A DNA stretch of 64,000 bases from positions 248,001 to 312,000 of the forward strand of contig CANLUS010000003.1 of NCBI GenBank assembly GCA_947494325.1. Reading direction: 5' to 3'. Shown in pieces: positions 53,718-61,194 of the stretch. The stretch's first letter is position 1, and each line of letters starts with the position of its first letter. The notes under the pieces were generated by a model, which saw only the letters and a program-made list of their open reading frames with translations, did not search any database and had not been told where the DNA came from. A program made the position numbers and the translations under genes. This DNA is from an uncultured Flavobacteriaceae bacterium. GTDB taxonomy: Bacteria; Bacteroidota; Bacteroidia; Flavobacteriales; Flavobacteriaceae.

Positions 53718-56700
53718 ATGAAAAAGTATATTTTATTGGTGCTTTTAGCACTACCGTCAATACTAATAGCGCAAACACCAACGCAAACAGAAAATTATGT
53801 ATTGAGTACAACTTACCAAAAAGGCTTTGTAAAAGGGCTCGAATGGACGGCTCAAGACAAAGATAAAATAGCCTCAGTGGCCTATTTAGATGGCCTCGGT
53901 CGACCTGTACAGAACGTAGCCGTAAGAGCAGGAGGCGCCAATGAAGACATTATTACCTTTATAGATTATGACGTATACGGCAGACAAATCAAAGAGTATC
54001 TACCCTATGCAGCTTTAAGTACCGGAGGTACCTTTCGAACTAATGCGTATACAACCACAAACAGTTTTTATACAGCCAAATATGGCAGTGCAGTTACGAA
54101 TCCGTATTCCGAAAAACATTTTGAGGCTTCACCTTTAAATAGAATGGTAGAACAGGCAGCACCAGGTACGGCTTGGGCCTTAAATAAAACAAACGATCTA
54201 GATAAGACCGTTAAGTTTGGGTATCAAACCAACACTGCAAATGAGGTAAAAAAATATACAGTGAGTCTTGCTTTTGCGAGTAATACCTACACTCCAACTT
54301 TACAAGGTGGTTCTAGTTATTATGGCGCCACACAGCTGTATAAAACTATTACCAAAGATGAAAATTGGACAGCAGCCGATGGTACCAATCGAACCACCGA
54401 AGAATTTAAAGATAAATTAGGGCGTGTCATTTTAAAACGTACCTATGCAGATGTGAGTGGAAATTCTACGGCTCATGACACCTATTATGTCTATGACGAT
54501 TATGGTAATTTAAGTTATGTCTTACCTCCAAAAGCAGAGCCACAAACGGCAAAACCAGATGCTACAGAATTATCAGAATTATGTTATCAATACAAATACG
54601 ATCATAGAAATAGGTTGGTAGAAAAAAAAATTCCCGGTAAGGAGTGGGAGTATATTATTTATGATTTGTTAGATAGACCAGCGTTAACTCAAGATGTTAA
54701 TCAACGATCTGCTCGCGAGTGGTCATTTACAAAGTATGATGCATTGGGGAGAATTATATATACAGGAATTTATACTCACGCCTTTGTTAAAAATAGAGTT
54801 GAAATGCAAAATCATTTTTCTCATCAAAATGACCTCGCAGGAGAATTGTATGAGGTAAAAGCAACATCAAATTCTGGATATCAGGGTACCTATTATTCTA
54901 ACAGCGATTATCCGAAGACCAATATCGAAATCTTAGCGGTAAATTATTATGATAATTATTTCTTTGATAAAGCGGGAACTACAAGCACCATCAATTCATA
55001 TGGAATAGTTAGTGCTGGTATAGTTAAAGGCTTCGCCACGGGCTCGAGAGTAAAAGTTTTGGGAAGTAGTAATTGGATTACTACTGTGACTTATTATGAT
55101 GATAAATCTCGACCTATTTATGCATATAACAAGAATGACTTTCTAAATACCACAGATATTGTAAAGAGCAAACTAGATGATTTTACAGGAAGAGTACTAG
55201 AAACCAAAACCACTCATAAAAAAACAGGAAAGACTGATATTGTAACCATCGATCGTTTCGAATACGATCATCAAGGGAGAGTTGCGGTCCAAACACAAGA
55301 TTTAAGCAATGCTGTTTCAAGACGCTTAGTCAAAAACAACTATAATAACTTAGGAGAGTTAGAAAGTAAGTTGGTCGATAATGGAACTGAAGATGGGTAT
55401 AAGGATTTAGTTGGCGTCTCAGTAGTCAATGATTTAATTACGAATGTTTCCGGTAGCTCATGGGGAAGTGCAGGTTTGGCAACTAAGGGTAGTTTTTCAG
55501 GAGATGGCTATGTAGAATTTGAGGCTCCTCAAACTAATAAAGCAGTTATGGTAGGTTTGTCTCCTCAAAATTTAAGTGCACATTATAACACCATTAAATA
55601 TGCAATTTATCTGGTTGGCAACGGAAACATTAAGGCATATGAATCTGGTGTCAATAAAGGGGCATTTCATTCTTATCAAACCGGTGACATTTTTAGAGTT
55701 GAAAGAGTTGGAACAACGGTATATTATAAGCACAACGGAGTTACCTTTTATACGTCGCCATTAGCATCGACGAGTTCTTTATTAGGTGATATTGCTTTTT
55801 CTCATAATCAGGGAAAATTAAAGGATTTTAAAATAGTAGACAACACAAAAGGCCTACAAAAAGTCGATTATAAGTACAATGTACGCGGTTGGCTCACAGA
55901 TATCAATGATGTCAATAGCTTAGGAGATGATCTCTTTACTTTTAATATTCGCTATGATGATCCTACAAGTGGTACCGCCTTGTACAATGGTAATATCAGT
56001 CAGACTTTTTGGAAAACAAAAAACACCGATCAAAGTCTTAGGAATTATAAGTACACCTATGATGCTTTGAACAGAATAGAAAGTGGTATCGATAATACTG
56101 GTGGCCAGCGTTATAGTTTAAATAATGTTGACTATGATAAAAACGGAAATATTACCCGTATCGATAGAAGGGGAGCCATAAATACAGCCGGAACGTCTTT
56201 TGGAGGAATGGATGTTATTTTTTACTCGTATCATGATAGTAATAAGAGTAATAGATTAAGATGGGTAGTAGATTATGGTAACGATGATTTCGGGTTCGTT
56301 GACGGTAATCCGTCAGGGACAGATTATTGGTACGACCTCAATGGTAACATGACCAAAGACTTAAATAAAGGCATTACTAATATCAACTACAACCACCTAA
56401 ATTTACCAACCCAAGTTACCATCATTGGTCAAAATATTTCGTATGTTTATGACGCAGTAGGAGCAAAATTACGAAAAACAGTTAGCGGTACAACGACAGA
56501 TTACGCAGGTAATTATGTATACGAGAATGGCGATTTGCAGTATTTTAATACCTCAGAAGGGTATGTAACTCCTGACGGAAGTTCTTTTAAATATATATAC
56601 CAATACAAAGATCATTTGGGCAACATTCGCCTAAGTTATAACGATGCCAATGGAGATGGTACGATTGCTCAATCTGAAATCATAGAAGAAAACAACTACT

Positions 56701-57689
56701 ATCCTTTTGGCTTAAAACATAAAGGGTATAATGCTATTGTAAATTCTAATGGTAACTCTGTTGGTAACAAACGCAAGTTTGGTGGCAATGAATTACAAGA
56801 TGAGTTAGGCTTAGAATGGTATGATATCACAGCTCGTAATTATGACCCTGCTTTAGGGCGTTGGATGAATTTAGATCCGTTGGCGGAGGAGATGACACGT
56901 CACTCACCGTATAACTATGCCTTCGATAATCCGATCTATTATATCGATCCTGATGGGATGAAACCTGTAGGTGCATATGGGGAGCAGTTATCTGAATCTG
57001 GAGCGATAACGTGGTGGTCTAGTGATCCTAATGATTGGGAGGTAAGGATGACTGGTGGAAATAAGGGATCAGGAAATAGTGGTCCCGGTCAAGATTTTGT
57101 TATTAATACAAAGAAACATCAAATAACGATCTATGAATCAGATAAAGATTTTGATCGCCTTATAATAGATGGAGAATTGATATCTGATAGTTTGGTTAGA
57201 GGATCACTTGGTTCTTATATAAGTTCACTACGAGATAATGAGGGATATGGAGTTAGAAGAATGAACGGAGTTGGAATGGGTCTAACAGATTTTGCATTAA
57301 CATGGTTTTCAGGAGAAGCAGCGTTGAAAGGCCTTGGGAAACTCGGTGCATACATCTGGGGTATGAAGACTATAGTAAAGGCAAAAAAAATAGCTTCTGT
57401 AATTGAAAAACTTAGTCCTTTTGATTTAAAGTCGACTCAAGCTTTAAATCTTTCAAAAAAGGAGTTCCAAAAATTAGTTGCAGGTATAAAAAAGGATGGT
57501 ATATTAGAACCCATTGAATATTCAGTAAAAAATAACGTTAAATATATTCAAAATGGACATCATAGAGCTTTCATTGCGAAAAAGCTTGGGTTAAAAAATG
57601 TTCCCGCTAAAGAAATTCCTTATAAAGTCGGAGATGAATTTTTTGAATCAGGAAAGAACCCGGGCTATTTAAAATATATAAAATGGTAA
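53718..57689 (+). CDS. DUF6443 / Rhs-repeat protein with C-terminal ParB-like toxin domain
   Basis: A 1323-residue protein. It has a signal peptide (1-19), an N-terminal DUF6443 domain (about 20-180), YD repeats to about residue 1030, and the Rhs core (ITARNYDPALGRWMNLDPLAEE, then the hyperconserved YYIDPDGM). Beyond the core a variable tip begins: a segment with a hydrophobic stretch (about 1180-1215) and, at about 1240-1310, a ParB-like domain (KKDGILEPIEYSVKNN, then IQNGHHRAFIAKKLGL and KEIPY). ParB-like tips occur as nuclease or NTP-using toxins in polymorphic systems. A small gene follows 21 bp later. Toxin activity is inferred. Confidence 0.87.
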   Translation: MKKYILLVLLALPSILIAQTPTQTENYVLSTTYQKGFVKGLEWTAQDKDKIASVAYLDGLGRPVQNVAVRAGGANEDIITFIDYDVYGRQIKEYLPYAALSTGGTFRTNAYTTTNSFYTAKYGSAVTNPYSEKHFEASPLNRMVEQAAPGTAWALNKTNDLDKTVKFGYQTNTANEVKKYTVSLAFASNTYTPTLQGGSSYYGATQLYKTITKDENWTAADGTNRTTEEFKDKLGRVILKRTYADVSGNSTAHDTYYVYDDYGNLSYVLPPKAEPQTAKPDATELSELCYQYKYDHRNRLVEKKIPGKEWEYIIYDLLDRPALTQDVNQRSAREWSFTKYDALGRIIYTGIYTHAFVKNRVEMQNHFSHQNDLAGELYEVKATSNSGYQGTYYSNSDYPKTNIEILAVNYYDNYFFDKAGTTSTINSYGIVSAGIVKGFATGSRVKVLGSSNWITTVTYYDDKSRPIYAYNKNDFLNTTDIVKSKLDDFTGRVLETKTTHKKTGKTDIVTIDRFEYDHQGRVAVQTQDLSNAVSRRLVKNNYNNLGELESKLVDNGTEDGYKDLVGVSVVNDLITNVSGSSWGSAGLATKGSFSGDGYVEFEAPQTNKAVMVGLSPQNLSAHYNTIKYAIYLVGNGNIKAYESGVNKGAFHSYQTGDIFRVERVGTTVYYKHNGVTFYTSPLASTSSLLGDIAFSHNQGKLKDFKIVDNTKGLQKVDYKYNVRGWLTDINDVNSLGDDLFTFNIRYDDPTSGTALYNGNISQTFWKTKNTDQSLRNYKYTYDALNRIESGIDNTGGQRYSLNNVDYDKNGNITRIDRRGAINTAGTSFGGMDVIFYSYHDSNKSNRLRWVVDYGNDDFGFVDGNPSGTDYWYDLNGNMTKDLNKGITNINYNHLNLPTQVTIIGQNISYVYDAVGAKLRKTVSGTTTDYAGNYVYENGDLQYFNTSEGYVTPDGSSFKYIYQYKDHLGNIRLSYNDANGDGTIAQSEIIEENNYYPFGLKHKGYNAIVNSNGNSVGNKRKFGGNELQDELGLEWYDITARNYDPALGRWMNLDPLAEEMTRHSPYNYAFDNPIYYIDPDGMKPVGAYGEQLSESGAITWWSSDPNDWEVRMTGGNKGSGNSGPGQDFVINTKKHQITIYESDKDFDRLIIDGELISDSLVRGSLGSYISSLRDNEGYGVRRMNGVGMGLTDFALTWFSGEAALKGLGKLGAYIWGMKTIVKAKKIASVIEKLSPFDLKSTQALNLSKKEFQKLVAGIKKDGILEPIEYSVKNNVKYIQNGHHRAFIAKKLGLKNVPAKEIPYKVGDEFFESGKNPGYLKYIKW

Positions 57690-57710
57690 AAAATTAGATT
57701 AATAGAATAT

Positions 57711-58190
57711 ATGTCAATTTATCAGAATTCTTATTTTATTGTACCAAGAAGAGGGAATTACTCTTTGTTTGAAGGTTTAAACCTTAAATCCTTTTTGGAA
57801 GATGATACGTTATTTGAGGATGATTTGTTTTGGGATAATCTTAGATTGCCAATTAAAGAGTTTGAAAGTTATTTAAGAAAAAATTTTCTAGAAGATGCTA
57901 GTTGGTCTGACGATTTAAAAATTTACGGAAATAATGAAACGAATTGTATTAAGTTAATTTTTGAGAATGGTTTTGTCAATTCAGTATCTTTTAGAGTTAA
58001 TTTCAAAACTGATTACAGCAAGTTTCTAAATAAATTAATTGAATTTTGCGAACGAAATAATTTATTAGTTGTGGATAATGATTTAAATATTTTATATTTA
58101 GATTATCAGGTAATTGTTGATAATATTAATAGTTCAAAGGCATTTGAAAATTATAAAAAATTCACCCGCCCCGATGGCGCGGATTTATAA
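57711..58190 (+). CDS. Candidate immunity protein for the ParB-tipped Rhs protein
   Basis: A 159-residue acidic cytoplasmic protein with no signal peptide and no family I recognise. It contains charged and aromatic residues in a beta/alpha pattern (LKIYGNNETNCIKLIFENGF, VNSVSFRVNFKTDYSKF). It lies 21 bp after the toxin-tipped Rhs gene on the same strand, the usual place of the immunity gene, and has markedly lower GC than the Rhs core. The last residues (TRPDGADL) read into a GC-rich REP-like block at 58160-58250, suggesting the original C-terminus was replaced. Confidence 0.65.
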   Translation: MSIYQNSYFIVPRRGNYSLFEGLNLKSFLEDDTLFEDDLFWDNLRLPIKEFESYLRKNFLEDASWSDDLKIYGNNETNCIKLIFENGFVNSVSFRVNFKTDYSKFLNKLIEFCERNNLLVVDNDLNILYLDYQVIVDNINSSKAFENYKKFTRPDGADL

Positions 58191-58204
58191 GCCCCCCGCT
58201 CCCG

Positions 58205-58247
58205 CTAGATTGCATCTAGTGGTTCGCTATCGCTAATTTATAATTAG
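58205..58247. repeat. REP-like hairpins after the immunity gene
   Basis: Two small palindromes, CTAGAT-TGC-ATCTAG (58205-58219) and CTAATT-TAT-AATTAG (58233-58247), each with a 6-bp stem and a 3-nt loop. The region is GC-rich compared with its surroundings at its left end and resembles the other hairpins around the transposase gene. Confidence 0.6.
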
Positions 58248-58336
58248 TAGTAAAAACAACTATAACAGCAATCAGCAATGCTTGCTGTTTTTTATGCTAC
58301 ATAACTTATAGTTTAATTTTTATAAAAGAGATTCCA

Positions 58337-58351
58337 CGAGTTACAAACTCG
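58337..58351. repeat. REP-like hairpin upstream of RAYT gene
   Basis: CGAGTT-ACA-AACTCG (6-bp stem, 3-nt loop), followed by CAGTAGCG. A matching copy lies at 59021 on the other side of the transposase gene. Confidence 0.65.
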
Positions 58352-58450
58352 CAGTAGCGATCTGATGTAAATTTGTAGTAACTAATATATGACTGCCATG
58401 ATAGGTACGTGAATACTTTTTTCTTTGAAATTTTAATTGAATTTTCAAGA

Positions 58451-59008
58451 ATGAGTAGAAATTATAAATTTCATAATAAAGAAGGGTTGTACTTTGTGAG
58501 TTTTGCTACTGTAAACTGGGTAGATGTATTTGTAAGACAGGTATACTTTAATGTACTTGTTGAGAGCATAATTTATTGTAGGGCTAATAAAGGCATGCAA
58601 TTATATGCCTATTGTTTTATGCCAAGCCATGTACATTTAATTTTTCGTTCTGCAAATGGTAATCCTGCAGAATTAATTAGAGATTTTAAGCGTTATACTT
58701 CGAGAAAAATGATAAAGACCATAAAAAATAACTCACAAGAGAGTAGAAGAGAATGGTTATTGAAAAAATTTGAGGAGGCAGCTATTGCGAAAAGTAATGT
58801 TTCGAAATATCAATTTTGGCAACATCATAACAAACCAATAGAACTTTGGAGTGAAAAGGTAATCAAACAAAAAATGGAGTATATTCATAACAATCCAATT
58901 CAATCAGGTTTTGTTACAGAACCAATACAATGGAAATATAGCAGTGCACGTAATTTTCAAGATGATCATACAATTTTAAGAATAGATGAAGTAGGATTTA
59001 TAAGCTGA
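58451..59008 (+). mobile_element. REP-associated tyrosine transposase (RAYT, IS200-like Y1)
   Basis: A 185-residue Y1-type transposase (start at ATG 58451; an open frame to 58409 adds a doubtful 14 residues). The HUH motif is HVH in FMPSHVHLIF and the catalytic tyrosine lies in MEYIHNNP. RAYT proteins move or spread REP hairpins rather than full transposons, and usually exist as single domesticated copies. Hairpins with the same shape flank it on both sides (58337, 59021) and further copies lie at 59166 and 59237. No terminal repeats of an insertion sequence were seen. Confidence 0.9.
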
Positions 59009-59020
59009 TTGTTTATACCA

Positions 59021-59035
59021 CAAGTTACAAACTTG
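59021..59035. repeat. REP-like hairpin downstream of RAYT gene
   Basis: CAAGTT-ACA-AACTTG with CGGTAACG following. It is the partner of the copy at 58337, with compensating changes in the stem. Confidence 0.65.
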
Positions 59036-59165
59036 CGGTAACGACGATTATATTTTTAGTTCAGCGAGAAATTAAGCAGAACTAACCACCGAATTATATA
59101 TAACAAGGTTAAACATTTTCTGTATTGTAATTAAGTATGTTTTGATAATTAAGCTAATAGGTAAT

Positions 59166-59184
59166 CGCGGATTGCAAATCCGCG
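59166..59184. repeat. REP-like hairpin
   Basis: CGCGGATT-GCA-AATCCGCG, an 8-bp perfect stem with a 3-nt loop, in a 100-bp block between the transposase and the DUF4294 gene. Confidence 0.65.
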
Positions 59185-59236
59185 CTATCCAGTTAAAACG
59201 CTGGCGCGCAAATGTTTTCCGTGCCTAACAAGACGT

Positions 59237-59255
59237 CACGGATTAGCAATCTGTG
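59237..59255. repeat. REP-like hairpin touching the DUF4294 gene end
   Basis: CACGGATT-AGC-AATCTGTG, an 8-bp stem with one G-U. It ends 2 bp before the last codon of the minus-strand DUF4294 gene and may also act as its 3' end signal. Confidence 0.6.
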
Positions 59256-59256
59256 C

Positions 59257-59937
59257 CTACCGATTATTAATGACGCCAACCACATCAATATCTTTAAATT
59301 GAGAAGACGCCTTAAAATAGTCAATGGGTATTCGTGCCTCTTGCGCATCCAATTTGCCATCTGCAAAAGCACGCTGTAACACATCTTCTACCAAATAATC
59401 TAGGGGCTCTGTTTCGGGTTGGTACTTACTTTTTAAGTTTAATTTAAAAACTTTCGCCGTCGTATTATACCAAAAAGCTTTCCAACCACTACGGTATTCT
59501 TTTACCAAATCAAAAGCCGTGAGTCCGGTTTGACGATGCAGTAGTTTAATGAGTATTTTACCTTCAGTTCGTGTTAGTTTTTTTAATTGGGCAGTGAATT
59601 CACCTTCCATATATTTTTGCATCTTTTTCGTATGCTTTTTACGCTTCCGTTTTGATCTAATTTTTGCCAATTGGGCATTGAGTTGTGTCAAGCGTTCGGC
59701 AGCCAATTTTGCATAGGGATACGCCTTAAATACTTTACGATAATACCAATAATAATAGCGCTTCGATTTTGTATCTTTAAATTCTAGCTTTTTAAAAACC
59801 AACACCTCGTTTAACGGAATTGTAATGGAATCGGCTTCTACAAAAATAGAATCGTCAAAAATAGAGTCGCCAGGTTTATCTTGTGCAGACAAGCCAAAGG
59901 CACCTAAAAATACAATATATAGAACTACTTTTTTCAC
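59257..59937 (-). CDS. DUF4294 exported protein
   Basis: A 226-residue exported protein (signal peptide about 1-18, ending LSAQ) of the DUF4294 family of Bacteroidota. Typical segments are KRYYYWYYRKVFKAYPYAKLAAERL, RKRKKHTKKMQKYMEGEFTAQLK and LTRTEGKILIKLLHRQTG. It is basic and rich in aromatic residues. It is divergent from the M42 peptidase gene. Function unknown. Confidence 0.88.
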   Translation of the reverse strand: MKKVVLYIVFLGAFGLSAQDKPGDSIFDDSIFVEADSITIPLNEVLVFKKLEFKDTKSKRYYYWYYRKVFKAYPYAKLAAERLTQLNAQLAKIRSKRKRKKHTKKMQKYMEGEFTAQLKKLTRTEGKILIKLLHRQTGLTAFDLVKEYRSGWKAFWYNTTAKVFKLNLKSKYQPETEPLDYLVEDVLQRAFADGKLDAQEARIPIDYFKASSQFKDIDVVGVINNR

Positions 59938-60056
59938 GTTTTCTGAGACTAGAACTACTATGAGCTATCAAAATTAATGCAATTAAACGACGCACTAAAA
60001 ACATTAACGTTTATTTCACAGTAAATTATTACATTCGTATAAAATAATAGTAAACA

Positions 60057-61145
60057 ATGGCAAAAAAATCACTTCTGAATAAAAAATCATTAACATTTTT
60101 AGAAAAATATTTAAATAACGCCTCACCAACAGGGTATGAGTGGGATGGTCAAAAAATATGGATGGACTATCTAAAGCCCTATGTCGACGAGTTCATCACA
60201 GATACCTATGGTACTGCCGTGGGGGTGATCAATCCGAAAGCGAAATATAAAGTAGTAATCGAAGGTCACGCCGATGAGATTTCTTGGTATGTGAACTATA
60301 TTTCAGATAATGGCTTATTATATGTCGTAAGAAATGGGGGTTCTGACCATCAAATCGCACCAAGTAAAATTGTAAATATCCACACCAAAAAAGGAATCGT
60401 TAAAGGCGTCTTTGGTTGGCCAGCAATTCATACCAGAAGTAGAGCAAAAGAAGAGCCACCAAAACCTAATAATATCTTTATCGATGTAGGCTGTAAAAAG
60501 AAAGCAGAGGTTGAGAAGCTTGGTATCCATGTTGGATGTGTAATTACCTATCCTGATGAATTTCATATTCTAAATAAAGACAACTTCGTATGCCGTGCGA
60601 TGGATAACCGTATGGGTGGTTTTATGATTGCTGAGGTAGCTCGTTTACTCAAAGAAAATAAGAAGAAATTACCTTTTGGCTTGTATATTGTAAACGCTGT
60701 TCAAGAAGAAATAGGCTTGCGAGGTGCACAAATGATTGCCGAAAGAATCCAGCCCAATGCTGCGATTGTTACCGACGTGACACATGATACGACCACGCCG
60801 ATGATCGATAAAAAAGTACAAGGGCATTGCGAAATTGGTAAAGGCCCAGTAATAGCCTATGCGCCTGCGGTACAACAAAAACTACGTGATTTAATTACCG
60901 ACACGGCCGAAGAAAAGAAAATTCCGTTTCAGCGTAACGCCTTATCAAGAAGTACAGGTACAGATACCGATGCTTTTGCCTATAGCAATAGTGGCGTAGC
61001 CAGTGCACTGATTTCGTTGCCTTTACGTTACATGCATACCACTGTAGAGACGGTGCATAAAGATGATGTGGAGAACGTAATTAAGTTGATTTATGAATCA
61101 CTCTTAAAGATTAAGAACGGAGAAACATTTAGCTATTTTGATTGA
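60057..61145 (+). CDS. M42-family metallo-aminopeptidase
   Basis: A 362-residue cytoplasmic zinc aminopeptidase of the M42 (glutamyl/tetrahedral aminopeptidase) family. Metal ligands and catalytic residues can be placed: His in IEGHADEISWYV, Asp in CRAMDNRMGG, Glu-Glu in VQEEIGLRGA, Asp in VTDVTHDT and His in MHTTVETVH. The length is normal. It is followed after 49 bp by a tricorn-like protease gene, and both act on peptides, so an operon is possible. Confidence 0.94.
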   Translation: MAKKSLLNKKSLTFLEKYLNNASPTGYEWDGQKIWMDYLKPYVDEFITDTYGTAVGVINPKAKYKVVIEGHADEISWYVNYISDNGLLYVVRNGGSDHQIAPSKIVNIHTKKGIVKGVFGWPAIHTRSRAKEEPPKPNNIFIDVGCKKKAEVEKLGIHVGCVITYPDEFHILNKDNFVCRAMDNRMGGFMIAEVARLLKENKKKLPFGLYIVNAVQEEIGLRGAQMIAERIQPNAAIVTDVTHDTTTPMIDKKVQGHCEIGKGPVIAYAPAVQQKLRDLITDTAEEKKIPFQRNALSRSTGTDTDAFAYSNSGVASALISLPLRYMHTTVETVHKDDVENVIKLIYESLLKIKNGETFSYFD

Positions 61146-61194
61146 TGAAATGGCATTATAAACCTGTAAACTAATATCTTAAAAACTTTCCAAA

